Of a DNA stretch of 33,979 bases, positions 1 to 7,657 are shown in pieces. How positions within the stretch are numbered: position 1 is the first letter of the stretch; every line of letters begins with the position of its first letter. The DNA comes from Nocardia asiatica NBRC 100129 (GTDB lineage: Bacteria; Actinomycetota; Actinomycetes; Mycobacteriales; Mycobacteriaceae): positions 1 to 33,979 of the forward strand of contig NZ_BAFS01000072.1 in the NCBI RefSeq assembly GCF_000308415.1, given 5' to 3'. The notes under the pieces were generated by a model, which was given only the letters and a program-made list of their open reading frames with translations, had not been told where the DNA came from and made no database searches. The position numbers were made by a program, and so were the translations under genes.

Positions 1-1
1 C

Positions 2-2047
2 GAGTACATCCTGCCCGTCCCGCCGCTGTCGCCGCGGCAGTCGCTGCAACTGTTCCGGCAGCGCGCCGAACTCATCGGACGGGCGATACCGGACGAGCGC
101 GAACAGGCCGACATCGCCGCGCGGATCTGTCAGCGAGTCGACCACAACCCGCTGTTCATCCGGCTGGCCGCGGCGCGCCTGCGGCATCAGCCACCGGTCA
201 TGGTGCTGCGCGAACTCAGCGGCGACGCGGACGACAAGCGCCTGCACTGGACCCACGGGGCGCGGGCGGGCGCCGAACAGCGCCACCGCGGCGTCTACGA
301 CGTGGTCGCCTGGTCCTTCGCCCTGTGCGGTCCCGCCGAGCAATTGCTGCTGGAGCGGCTGTCGGTCTTCGCCGCCGGATACGAGTCCGACGACGAATCG
401 CTGCGCGGCGGCATCGAACTCGACGCCGCGATCGCGGTGTGCGCCGACGAGACCCTGCCCGCGCGCGAGATCGAACACCTGCTGGAGCGACTCACCGAAC
501 AGTCCCTGCTGTCGGCGCATCTCACCGCGACCACCGTCAGCTGGTACCTGGTGGAAAGCGTGCGCGTATTCGCCCGCGACCGGCTGCGCCGGCGGGACCG
601 CGCGGAATTCGACCGCTCGGCCGCCCGGCACCGCCGGTACTTCCGGGACAAGGTGGTCGCCGGGCAGGCCATCTGGCTCGGCCCGCAGGATCAGGCCTGG
701 CTGGCGTGGGCGCGGTCGGCCTGGAACGACATCCTGCTCGGCATCGAATCGGGGCTGGCCGACCCGGCGGAGGCCGTGGTCGCGCTGGAGACCGCCACCG
801 TCCTGCTCTCGATGAAAGTGCCCTACGTCAAGTCCGGCGCGGGCGCGCTGACCCGCTTGACCGAGCGCGCCCTCGAGGTCACCCGGGCGGCCGGACTCGG
901 TCCGGCCGAGCTCGCCGACCTGGCCACCGCGCTGCTCGGCTGGATCTCGTTGTGGCAGGGCCGCGCCGATCAGATCCCGCAGCTGCTCGCGGACTGCGCC
1001 GCCGTCCCCTCCGGTGCGGGGCCCCGGTACACCGACATCGATTTCGGGCTCCCCGCACCGGTGGAGTGGATGTGGGGACTCGAGCTCATGCTCGTGCGCG
1101 GCGACCCGCGCGCCGTCACCGTGCTCACCCGTGCCCGGTGCAAATTCGCCGAGCACGGCGATCGCATCGGCGCCGAGCGCAGCGAGGTGTTCGTGGCGTT
1201 CTGCTCCGCTCTGCTCGGCGACCGGCGGGAGGCGCTGGAGAACACCGCCCGGTTCCTGCAGCGGTCGGTGTCGTCCGGATCGACGCTGTCCAGAGCGTGG
1301 GCCGAGATCGCGCGCGCGGTGGCGCTGGCCAAGCACGGGTCCGCCGCCGAGGCACTGGCCCTGACCCAGGGCGTCCTCACCCGCCACCGCGGTGAGCAGG
1401 ACACCTGGACGGCGAGCTGGGCGGTGGGCGCGCACATCGTCGCACTGTCCCAGGTCGTAGTCGCCGAGCGGGCCGAGGGCGGTGACCGCGCCGCGGCCAC
1501 CGACGCCGCGACGGAGATCGCCTATCTGATGGGAAGTTTCAAGACCCGGCAGCGTTCGATGGGCATCGTCGTGGACCGGGTGCCGCTGGTCGCCGCCGAG
1601 ATCCGCCGCGCCGTGGAAGTCTCCCGCGCGGTGCTCGGCGACCGGGGATACGCCTCCGCCGAGCGCAGGACGCGGCTGCGTCCCGAGCTGGACGCGCTGT
1701 GGGGTCCGCCCGGCGACCCGGCGTCGGCCCACCGGCGGCCGGACCGCCCGGTCGCTTCCCGGCCGGTGTCGCGGCGGCCCGGCTCGCGCTGGAGCGACCT
1801 GTCGGAAGCCGAACGCGATGTCGCGATCTTCGCGGCGGCGGGCTGGCCCAACAGCGCCATCGCAGGCCGCAGGCGCAGCTCCGTCCGCACCGTCGACGCC
1901 CAGGTCGCCGCCATCCGGCAGAAGCTCATGATCGCTTCCCGCGCCGACATCGCCGGCCACATCCCCGACGAGCTCGCCGATCGGGTCCGGTACGAATCCG
2001 AGCGGCGGCCCAGCCGTCGCCGTCGAGGGGTGACCAGGGATCGGTAG
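2..2047 (+). CDS. AfsR/LuxR-type NTPase transcriptional regulator, 5' end outside the window
   Basis: The reading frame is open from base 2, and its first residues align with the middle of the next gene's product, so the gene begins before the window and lacks its P-loop here. The visible part holds the end of an NB-ARC/STAND-like NTPase module (a conserved stretch around NPLFIRLAAARL), a long helical TPR-like middle, and a C-terminal LuxR-type helix-turn-helix whose recognition segment reads SSVRTVDAQVAAIRQKL. Proteins of this family couple nucleotide hydrolysis and ligand or partner sensing to DNA binding by the HTH; the target is unknown. The downstream neighbour is a close paralogue in the same orientation 111 bp away, so the pair looks like a tandem duplication. 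An in-frame ATG at 200 is internal and should not be taken as the start. Family assignment is firm; function is unknown. Confidence 0.85.
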   Translation, partial: EYILPVPPLSPRQSLQLFRQRAELIGRAIPDEREQADIAARICQRVDHNPLFIRLAAARLRHQPPVMVLRELSGDADDKRLHWTHGARAGAEQRHRGVYDVVAWSFALCGPAEQLLLERLSVFAAGYESDDESLRGGIELDAAIAVCADETLPAREIEHLLERLTEQSLLSAHLTATTVSWYLVESVRVFARDRLRRRDRAEFDRSAARHRRYFRDKVVAGQAIWLGPQDQAWLAWARSAWNDILLGIESGLADPAEAVVALETATVLLSMKVPYVKSGAGALTRLTERALEVTRAAGLGPAELADLATALLGWISLWQGRADQIPQLLADCAAVPSGAGPRYTDIDFGLPAPVEWMWGLELMLVRGDPRAVTVLTRARCKFAEHGDRIGAERSEVFVAFCSALLGDRREALENTARFLQRSVSSGSTLSRAWAEIARAVALAKHGSAAEALALTQGVLTRHRGEQDTWTASWAVGAHIVALSQVVVAERAEGGDRAAATDAATEIAYLMGSFKTRQRSMGIVVDRVPLVAAEIRRAVEVSRAVLGDRGYASAERRTRLRPELDALWGPPGDPASAHRRPDRPVASRPVSRRPGSRWSDLSEAERDVAIFAAAGWPNSAIAGRRRSSVRTVDAQVAAIRQKLMIASRADIAGHIPDELADRVRYESERRPSRRRRGVTRDR

Positions 2048-2158
2048 ACGGCTGCCTCTTCATCGCCCGCGCGGGCGCGGGACTCGCGCATCCCTTCGGC
2101 CTGCCGCGCCCATTAGGCTGCCCGAGCGGTGGTTTTCCGGATCGGTAGGTGTGTCGGC

Positions 2159-4708
2159 ATGTCGGAGGTGAACAGCGGCGGCGGCAACGGGCCCGTCGCG
2201 CCCGGTGAGTTCGTGGGCAGGCATGCCGAACTGCGGCAGATCGACGCCCTGCTGAATTCGTCCAGCGCGCGGCTGATCACCCTGGTCGGGCCCGGCGGCA
2301 TCGGCAAGACGACGCTGGCCGTCGAAGCCGTGCGGCGATATCGCGGCACGGCGCGGCACGCGGTCTACTGGACTCGCCTGGCCCGGCTCGCGGCCGGCGT
2401 GGAGACCGGGGCGGTGGCCGAGGAGGTCCTGCTCTCGGTCGCGAAGAACGGCATCGCGGGCCGCTCGGCCTGGGACGGGTTGATGGCGACTTTCACCGAA
2501 GGCGTCACCGACGACGAGACCCACCGGACCATCCTGGTGCTGGACAACTGCGAGCACGTGCTGGGCGGGGTGGGTCCGCTCATCGTCGGGCTGGTGCAGG
2601 CAGTCCCCGGCCTGACCATAGTCGCGACCAGCCGCGAGCCGATCGGCTGGATCGATGAGCACTTGGTGACCGTGCCGCCGCTGTCCAGCATGCACGCCCT
2701 GGAACTGTTCCGTCGGCGCGCCGAGCGCACCGGCAGGCCGATCCCCGAGGACCCCGGCCAGCTGGCCATCGCCACCCGCATCTGCGGGCACGTCGACAAC
2801 AATCCGCTGTTCATCCGTCTGGCCGCGGCGCGGCTGCTGCACCGTCCACCCGCGATCGTCCTGCGCGAACTGTCCGGTGACACCGATGACCGACGCCTGC
2901 AGTGGACGCACGGGGCCCGGGGCGGCGTCGGGGAGCGGCACCGCAGTGTGCGCGACGTGATCGCCTGGTCCTACGGCCTGTGCACCCCCTCCGAGCAACT
3001 GCTGCTGGATCGCTTGTCGGTCTTCGCCACCGGTTGCGACACCGACGACGACGAAAGCCCCTCCGGCGGAGCGGAACTCGACGCGATCGTGGCGGTGTGC
3101 GCGGACGCCGCGCTGCCCGCGCAGGAGATCGGCGGGCTGCTCGAGCGCCTGGTCGAACGCTCCCTGCTGTCGGCCCACCTCACCGCGGCCACGGTCCGCT
3201 ACTACCTGCTGGAGAGCGTCCGGGTGTTCGTGCGCGACCGCCTTTCCACGCGCGAGGACCACTTGGACCAGGCGCGCCTGCTCGCCCGGCATCGGCGGCA
3301 CTATCGTGACCGGGTCGCCGCGGGCCCCGCCATGTGGTACGGCCCGCACGAGCAGGAGTGGATCACCTGGGCGCGGGCGGCTTGGGACAACATCCTCATC
3401 GCCGTGGAAACCAGCCTCGCCGATCCCGAGGAGGCCGTGGTCGGCCTGGAGACGGCCGCGACGCTGATGGCGTTGCGCGTGCCGTTCATCACCGGCTCCA
3501 ACCGCGCCATCACCAGCCTCACCGAGCAGGCCTTGGAAGTGACCGCTCAGGTCGATCCGCCGCCGACTCGGCTGCGGATCAACGCGACCGCGCTGGTGGG
3601 ATGGATCGCCATCTGGCAGGGCAGGCACGCCTACACCGCGCAGCTACTGGACGAATGCGCCGCGGAGTGCCTGACCGACCCGGACCTGCGCCGCCGCTGG
3701 CGCGACACGACGGCGGTGGACGTGGGCCTGCCCGCCGCGGTCGAATTCACCTGGGGCCTGGAGCTGCTGCTGATCCACCTCGACCTGCGGGCGGTAGACG
3801 TGCTGGCACGAGCCCGGCGGAAATTCGCTGCCCTCGGTGACCGGGCCGGGGAACAGCGCAGTGAGCTGTTCGAGGCCCTCAGCTACGCGAACCTGGGTAC
3901 CGCGGACGTGGCGCTGGGTGCCGCGCGCAGGCATCTGGATCGGGCCGTCGCCTCCGACGCGGGATGGGCGACCTCCTGGGCGGAACTGGCCTGGATGATC
4001 GCGGTGTCCCGGCACGGTGATCCGCGGGAGGCGGTGAGACTCGGGCAGTCCACACTGGAACGACTGCTGAGCACGGGGGACACCTGGACGGCGGGCTGGG
4101 TCGCGCATTTCAGCATGATGGCGCTGACCTACTCGCTGACCGCGCGGATCGAAGCGGGCGACATCCGCGGCGCCGAAGCGTCGGCCGCCGCCACCGAGAT
4201 CGCCCATCTGCAAGGCGGAATCGCGACGCTGCACCGCTCGATGGGCATCGTCGCCGATCGCGTGACGCTGGTGGCGCGCGGCACCGCCCAGGCCGTCGCG
4301 GCGGTCACCTCGGTCATCGGCGCCGAAGCCCACGCGGCGGCCGTGCAGCGCGGCGCCCGGCTGCGTCCCGAACGCGACGAACTGCAGTTGCTGTTGCTGG
4401 GCAGATTGCCCGCCGACCAGTTGCCCAGCCCCCGCGCACAGGTCAGGTCGACGGCTTCGCGCTGGGCGGAGTTGACGCCCGCCGAACGCGAGGTCGCGGT
4501 ACTGGCCGCGGCGGGCTGGGCCAACAGCGCCATCGCCGCGCGCAGGGGCAGCTCGATCCGGACGGTCGACGCCCAGGTCGCGTCCGTGCGCCGCAAGCTG
4601 ATCGCCGCCACCAGGGCCGACATCAGCTGGCACGTACCGGACGACCTCGGCGAGCGGATCCGCCTGGAGTCCGAGCGACGGCCCGCGCGAACGCGGACAC
4701 GCCCGTGA
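2159..4708 (+). CDS. AfsR/LuxR-type NTPase transcriptional regulator (tandem paralogue)
   Basis: This 849-aa protein is a STAND-type regulator. Residues 44-52 are the Walker A loop (GPGGIGKTT), residues 125-130 the Walker B strand (ILVLDN), followed by an NB-ARC-like winged region, a TPR-like helical middle, and a LuxR HTH at about 768-827 (SSIRTVDAQVASVRRKL). ATP-driven oligomerisation controlling DNA binding is typical of the family; no ligand can be deduced. I prefer the ATG at 2159 over the in-frame GTG at 2129 because homology and a GGTAGG-like ribosome site support it, but a TAGGCT -10-like hexamer at 2114-2119 sits 9 nt before the GTG, so a nearly leaderless GTG start is possible. The stop codon lies inside a perfect terminator stem. 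It is highly similar along its length to the truncated gene upstream. Confidence 0.9.
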   Translation: MSEVNSGGGNGPVAPGEFVGRHAELRQIDALLNSSSARLITLVGPGGIGKTTLAVEAVRRYRGTARHAVYWTRLARLAAGVETGAVAEEVLLSVAKNGIAGRSAWDGLMATFTEGVTDDETHRTILVLDNCEHVLGGVGPLIVGLVQAVPGLTIVATSREPIGWIDEHLVTVPPLSSMHALELFRRRAERTGRPIPEDPGQLAIATRICGHVDNNPLFIRLAAARLLHRPPAIVLRELSGDTDDRRLQWTHGARGGVGERHRSVRDVIAWSYGLCTPSEQLLLDRLSVFATGCDTDDDESPSGGAELDAIVAVCADAALPAQEIGGLLERLVERSLLSAHLTAATVRYYLLESVRVFVRDRLSTREDHLDQARLLARHRRHYRDRVAAGPAMWYGPHEQEWITWARAAWDNILIAVETSLADPEEAVVGLETAATLMALRVPFITGSNRAITSLTEQALEVTAQVDPPPTRLRINATALVGWIAIWQGRHAYTAQLLDECAAECLTDPDLRRRWRDTTAVDVGLPAAVEFTWGLELLLIHLDLRAVDVLARARRKFAALGDRAGEQRSELFEALSYANLGTADVALGAARRHLDRAVASDAGWATSWAELAWMIAVSRHGDPREAVRLGQSTLERLLSTGDTWTAGWVAHFSMMALTYSLTARIEAGDIRGAEASAAATEIAHLQGGIATLHRSMGIVADRVTLVARGTAQAVAAVTSVIGAEAHAAAVQRGARLRPERDELQLLLLGRLPADQLPSPRAQVRSTASRWAELTPAEREVAVLAAAGWANSAIAARRGSSIRTVDAQVASVRRKLIAATRADISWHVPDDLGERIRLESERRPARTRTRP

Positions 4709-4729
4709 CCGTTCGACGGTCACGGGCGT
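4699..4729. terminator. Perfect 14-bp hairpin, probable bidirectional terminator
   Basis: ACGCCCGTGACCGT (4699-4712) and ACGGTCACGGGCGT (4716-4729) form a perfect 14-bp stem with a TCG loop. The stop codon of the upstream regulator (4706-4708) lies inside the stem, and the convergent secreted-protein gene ends 19 bp further on, so the hairpin can serve both strands. There is no U-tract, as is common for actinobacterial terminators. Confidence 0.8.
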
Positions 4730-4747
4730 GCGGTCAGCGGAGATCGG

Positions 4748-5293
4748 TCAGGTCAGGGAGCCGTCGTAGCACAGGCCGGCCGACCGCCAGGACCGCTGCG
4801 GCCCGGTGCCCGGATCGAAGGCCCACTGGTCGATCGATCCCGCGGCCTTCCACCACAGTGCGCCGCGGCCGTCCGAGACCACCTGGTAGACGTCCTCGGA
4901 GCCCTCGATGAGCTGGTTTCCGACGCAGTAGTCGTTGTATTCCGTGCCGTACTGGCGTGCGCCGGGGCTGAACAGGCCGGCCGGGTGGGCGTACGCGCCC
5001 GGGTTGGGCACGGTGCTGGCCTGCCGCGCGGCGTGACCGCGATGCCAGTAAGGGGCACCGTGGCCGTCGGTGCCGCAGGCGAAAGTCCAGCCGCCCGCGA
5101 CCACTGTGGTGCCCTGGCCGTAGGCGCCTCCGGCCCAGAGGCAGGCAGCGCCCTGAGCCTCGGCGGTGCCCGCGCCGAGGCTCAGGCCGCCCGCCGCCAC
5201 CGCTGCCGCCGCCAGCAGGGTGAGCGTCCGTGCCGTGCCGCCGCGCTTGTCGTCACACGCGGTCGTCCGGCGAAGCCCGTTGAACTTGATCAT
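4748..5293 (-). CDS. Small secreted protein of unknown function
   Basis: The product is 181 aa. An N-terminal basic stretch is followed by a hydrophobic Ala/Gly/Leu-rich segment (TLTLLAAAAVAAGG) and a likely signal-peptidase I site after TAEAQ, giving a mature exported protein of about 140 aa. The mature part is rich in Gly, Trp and Tyr and has four cysteines (in ACLWAG, FACGTDG, DYCVGN and GLCYDG), which could form two disulphides outside the cell. I do not recognise a family. The start is fixed by ATG at 5293 with GGGGAA five bases upstream; the longer open frame upstream has no export signal at its N-terminus and is rejected. Two further small exported-type genes follow upstream on the same strand, with about 150 bp between this gene and the nearest one. 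Confidence 0.75.
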   Translation of the reverse strand: MIKFNGLRRTTACDDKRGGTARTLTLLAAAAVAAGGLSLGAGTAEAQGAACLWAGGAYGQGTTVVAGGWTFACGTDGHGAPYWHRGHAARQASTVPNPGAYAHPAGLFSPGARQYGTEYNDYCVGNQLIEGSEDVYQVVSDGRGALWWKAAGSIDQWAFDPGTGPQRSWRSAGLCYDGSLT

Positions 5294-5441
5294 GTGGTTT
5301 CCCCAATTTCGTACTGTCCCGGCCGGAGTGGATTTCCGGGATGGTGATACTTCAAGTAATGTGCCGCTGGTTAGCGGTACGTTTAGGGCAGAGTGATGCC
5401 ACGGAAGGTTTCGGGTGCGAGGGAGTGTGCTGGGCCTGCGG

Positions 5442-5819
5442 TCACCGGCACCAGGCGGCCTGCGGGCGGCAGACGGTGTACCCGCTGCCGTCCGGGCGGG
5501 CCACGCGCGACCAGCTCGAGCCATTGCCGTTGCCGTTGGTGACGGTGTCGCTCGGCGCGGCCTGGCTCTGCCGCCTGCGGTAGTCGCGGACGGCCTGGTC
5601 GGCCTCGTTGGCGTCCAGTCGATCGCTGTTGCGGTGGTGCTGGCCCATGGGGTCGATGTGGTGCCAGCCGGTGTTGTCGCCCGTGCCGTGGCGCGGGTTC
5701 GAGGGGCCGGGGTGCGATTCGGCGCCCGCGATCCCCGCGGCGCCCGCGGTGAGTACGCCGACGATCGCGGCGCAGGTGAGCAGTCGCCGAGCGGCGTGCG
5801 GGGTGGTCTTGGCGGTCAT
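5442..5819 (-). CDS. Small secreted histidine/asparagine-rich protein of unknown function
   Basis: The product is 125 aa. Residues 1-33 form a signal peptide (RR near the N-terminus, hydrophobic LLTCAAIVGVLTAGAAGIAG, cleavage likely near AGAES). The mature part is hydrophilic, rich in His, Asn and Gln, and ends with two cysteines (TVCRPQAAWCR). ATG at 5819 has GGAGA six bases upstream. The ATG overlaps the stop of the preceding gene as ATGA, so the two are probably translated from one message. The C-terminal Gly-Tyr-x-x-Cys pattern is loosely reminiscent of the neighbouring secreted protein, but I cannot claim homology. Function unknown. Confidence 0.75.
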   Translation of the reverse strand: MTAKTTPHAARRLLTCAAIVGVLTAGAAGIAGAESHPGPSNPRHGTGDNTGWHHIDPMGQHHRNSDRLDANEADQAVRDYRRRQSQAAPSDTVTNGNGNGSSWSRVARPDGSGYTVCRPQAAWCR

Positions 5820-6193
5820 CGTAAGTCTCCGTTCGGATTTCGCGCCGTGCGCGGCGGCACGGGTGGCGAGGCGGCGGTGCGGCGAACGTCGATGGTCGGA
5901 GTTGCCGCGCGAGGTGGGGGCGAGGGAGGGATCGGGGCGGCATCCGTCGCGGGGGCGTCGTCCGCGGGCCGGTGTCGTTCGGCTCGGTCCCGGTCGTCGG
6001 GATGGGAGGAGCCCGGCCTGTCGTGTCCGTGGCGGCCCGGGTCTGCGGGGCTCGGCGCCGCGACGCTCGCGTCGGGCCCGGCCAGCGCTTCGGCCGGCGC
6101 CGGGGTGTCCGGCGTGGCCGCTATCGCGCTCACGATCAGCGGGCGGACGAGCCAGGTCTGTGTCCGTCGCTGGTGCGGCGTGATGCCGGTCAT
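5816..6193 (-). CDS. Proline/aspartate-rich low-complexity protein, possibly exported
   Basis: This 125-aa frame starts at ATG 6193 and ends in an ATGA overlap with the secreted protein downstream, which is the main argument that it is real. The N-terminus (MTGITPHQRRTQTWLVRPL) is basic and then mildly hydrophobic (IVSAIAATPDTPAPAEA), which might be a weak signal peptide or membrane anchor. The rest is disordered: repeated Pro, Asp, Arg, His and Ala. Its first residues resemble those of the downstream protein (MTAKTTPHAARR), hinting at a shared origin of the leader. There is no clear Shine-Dalgarno motif. A further in-frame ATG lies 72 bp upstream. No function can be suggested. Confidence 0.5.
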   Translation of the reverse strand: MTGITPHQRRTQTWLVRPLIVSAIAATPDTPAPAEALAGPDASVAAPSPADPGRHGHDRPGSSHPDDRDRAERHRPADDAPATDAAPIPPSPPPRAATPTIDVRRTAASPPVPPRTARNPNGDLR

Positions 6194-6230
6194 CGTTCGC
6201 GTCCGTTCATCTCGCCACCTCGGGATCGGG

Positions 6231-6253
6231 GATCGGTCCGGTGTGGTCCGATC
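6231..6253. promoter_or_regulatory. Inverted repeat upstream of the coupled small-protein genes
   Basis: GATCGG (6231-6236) and CCGATC (6248-6253) are perfect 6-bp arms around an 11-bp spacer. The site lies 38-60 bp upstream of the ATG at 6193, where a regulator controlling the two ATGA-coupled genes could bind. Regulator unknown; short arms make chance occurrence possible. Confidence 0.3.
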
Positions 6254-6622
6254 GGCGATTCCCATCTATCGTGCCGTTGGATAACGTCACATTAATCGAC
6301 GGGTCGATATCTTGTCGAGCCCTTTCTCAGGGCTGGGAAGCTTGCGCTGTCTTCGTGCGCGGTTCGACGTCGCGACCAGCGGAGACTCCCGGGGTTCACC
6401 GGCCGCGGCGCGCGAGACTGCTACGGTGGCGACTTCCCGAGCGCGCGGATGCCGTTGTCGGCGAGGGGGAACGAGCGCAATGGTGGCGGTGCTACCGATC
6501 GTGCCGCGGTAGCGGATAGCGGCCACGACTAGTCGGCGTGTGAGAGCGAGGCGGGCGGCTCGGAGAATCCGTCCCTCAGCGGTGGCGCGATTGTCCCGTG
6601 GTAACGGGCCGGTACGCGAAAG

Positions 6623-6649
6623 GGGCGCCCGCCGGGATGGCGGACGCCC
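6623..6649. terminator. GC-rich hairpin terminator downstream of the membrane-protein gene
   Basis: GGGCGCCCGCC (6623-6633) pairs with GGCGGACGCCC (6639-6649) with one mismatch and a GGGAT loop. Read on the plus strand it is followed by TCTGTTTTCC. It lies about 95 bp beyond the end of the minus-strand membrane-protein gene and is the likely end of that transcript. Confidence 0.65.
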
Positions 6650-6744
6650 TCTGTTTTCCGATTGTCGCTACGGACCCGGCCGTAGCTGTCGTTGTCGTAA
6701 GTCCCGCAAGCTTTCTCGGTGCCGGCGTGCGAGACCTGTCTCGA

Positions 6745-7494
6745 TCAGGCTTCGGTGACCGCCGCGTAGGCCGGAGCCACCGGCTCCTTGGCGGCCGCGG
6801 GCGCACGACTCGGCTTCGCGGCCGCGGGGTCGCGGAACGGGGCCTCGATCGTCGCGCGCTCGCGCCACAGGTGGTACAGCGCGAGGGCGAAGATGGTCGT
6901 GCCGATCACGTTGGCCAGGAAGTGCCACCAGATCCGGTAGGTCGCCGCGCCGGGGCCGGGATCGAGCAGCCCGAAGATGGTCGACAGCCCGATCGCCTTG
7001 GCGCCGAACGCGACCGTCAGCGTGAGCGCGAGATGCTCGAGTCCGTGGATGCCCTGCATCAGCACGCCCATCCGGCCCCATTTGCGCGCCTTGCTCTCCA
7101 GGGCGTGGTGGGTGACCAGCGCGACGCCGACCAGTCCGGCGAGGAAGTGGAAGTTGCCCACCAGGTGCAGGATCTCCATCCCGAGCGCCGGCTTCATATG
7201 GTCGACCTGAGCGAATCCGTTGGCCAAGCCGGTGCCCCAGGGGGTCATCCAGGCCGGTGAGTTCGGGTGCTGGATCCAGTACCCGACCTGTGCCACGTGC
7301 TCCTGGAAGTGGCCGATCTGGGCGATCACACCCAGTGCGATGACACCGAGCGCGGTGCGGAACATCCACGGCCGCAACGGTCTGCGCAAGGCGACGACCA
7401 ATACGGCGACCGCTGCCCACATGACGACCATCCAGGCCACCATCAGTATCGCGCCTAGGATTTCCAATCCGGTTGCTTCGGCTGCATGGTTCAT
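6745..7494 (-). CDS. Multi-pass membrane protein with clustered histidines, function unknown
   Basis: The product is 249 aa with about six or seven hydrophobic segments and a charged, Ala/Pro-rich tail. Histidines cluster at membrane edges: IGHFQEH, EILHLVGNFHF, GIHGLEH and IWWHFL, an arrangement suited to binding haem or a metal, but no known haem-enzyme signature is complete. The start is ATG at 7494 with GAAGGG nine bases upstream; a longer frame to 7578 lacks a good ribosome site. The gene is followed by a terminator and preceded by phosphoketolase on the same strand with a 163-bp gap containing a 17-bp palindrome, so it is probably transcribed on its own. I do not recognise a characterised family; a cytochrome-like or metal-binding role is only inference. 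Confidence 0.75.
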   Translation of the reverse strand: MNHAAEATGLEILGAILMVAWMVVMWAAVAVLVVALRRPLRPWMFRTALGVIALGVIAQIGHFQEHVAQVGYWIQHPNSPAWMTPWGTGLANGFAQVDHMKPALGMEILHLVGNFHFLAGLVGVALVTHHALESKARKWGRMGVLMQGIHGLEHLALTLTVAFGAKAIGLSTIFGLLDPGPGAATYRIWWHFLANVIGTTIFALALYHLWRERATIEAPFRDPAAAKPSRAPAAAKEPVAPAYAAVTEA

Positions 7495-7553
7495 GGGGAA
7501 CCGCCCTTCTGCGCGCCCTCCGGCAACGGCGACGGATGGGGGATTGCTACGGA

Positions 7554-7570
7554 AACGCGTTCGACGCGTT
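7554..7570. promoter_or_regulatory. 17-bp perfect palindrome upstream of the membrane-protein gene
   Basis: AACGCGT (7554-7560), TCG, ACGCGTT (7564-7570) is a perfect inverted repeat 60-76 bp upstream of the ATG at 7494. Position and symmetry fit an operator for a dimeric regulator; which one is unknown. Confidence 0.45.
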
Positions 7571-7657
7571 GTCCGCAAGATACAAGGCGACGGGTGAATT
7601 TGTCCGAAGGTTCCGAATTTCCTGGGCTATTCACGATCCAGTGCGCGTCGTACCTGC

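Larger units (their letters stand above)
6194..6744. other. Intergenic region, 551 bp, no convincing gene
   Basis: No open frame here has both a ribosome site and coding-like composition; the best minus-strand frame (6287-6526) uses a GTG start without Shine-Dalgarno and ends in rare codons. The stretch holds an inverted repeat GATCGG-N11-CCGATC (6231-6253) about 40-60 bp upstream of the ATG at 6193, a small hairpin AGCCCT-TTCTC-AGGGCT (6318-6334), and the terminator hairpin at 6623-6649. The promoter of the coupled secreted genes should lie at its left end. Confidence 0.5.

Noticed and set aside
4699..4729. Operator function for the 14-bp palindrome
   Set aside because: It overlaps a stop codon between convergent genes, which is a terminator position and not a promoter position.
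6241..6526. Small genes in the 551-bp spacer (79-92 aa frames on both strands)
   Set aside because: No ribosome sites, Arg-rich shadow composition or rare codons, and they overlap each other.
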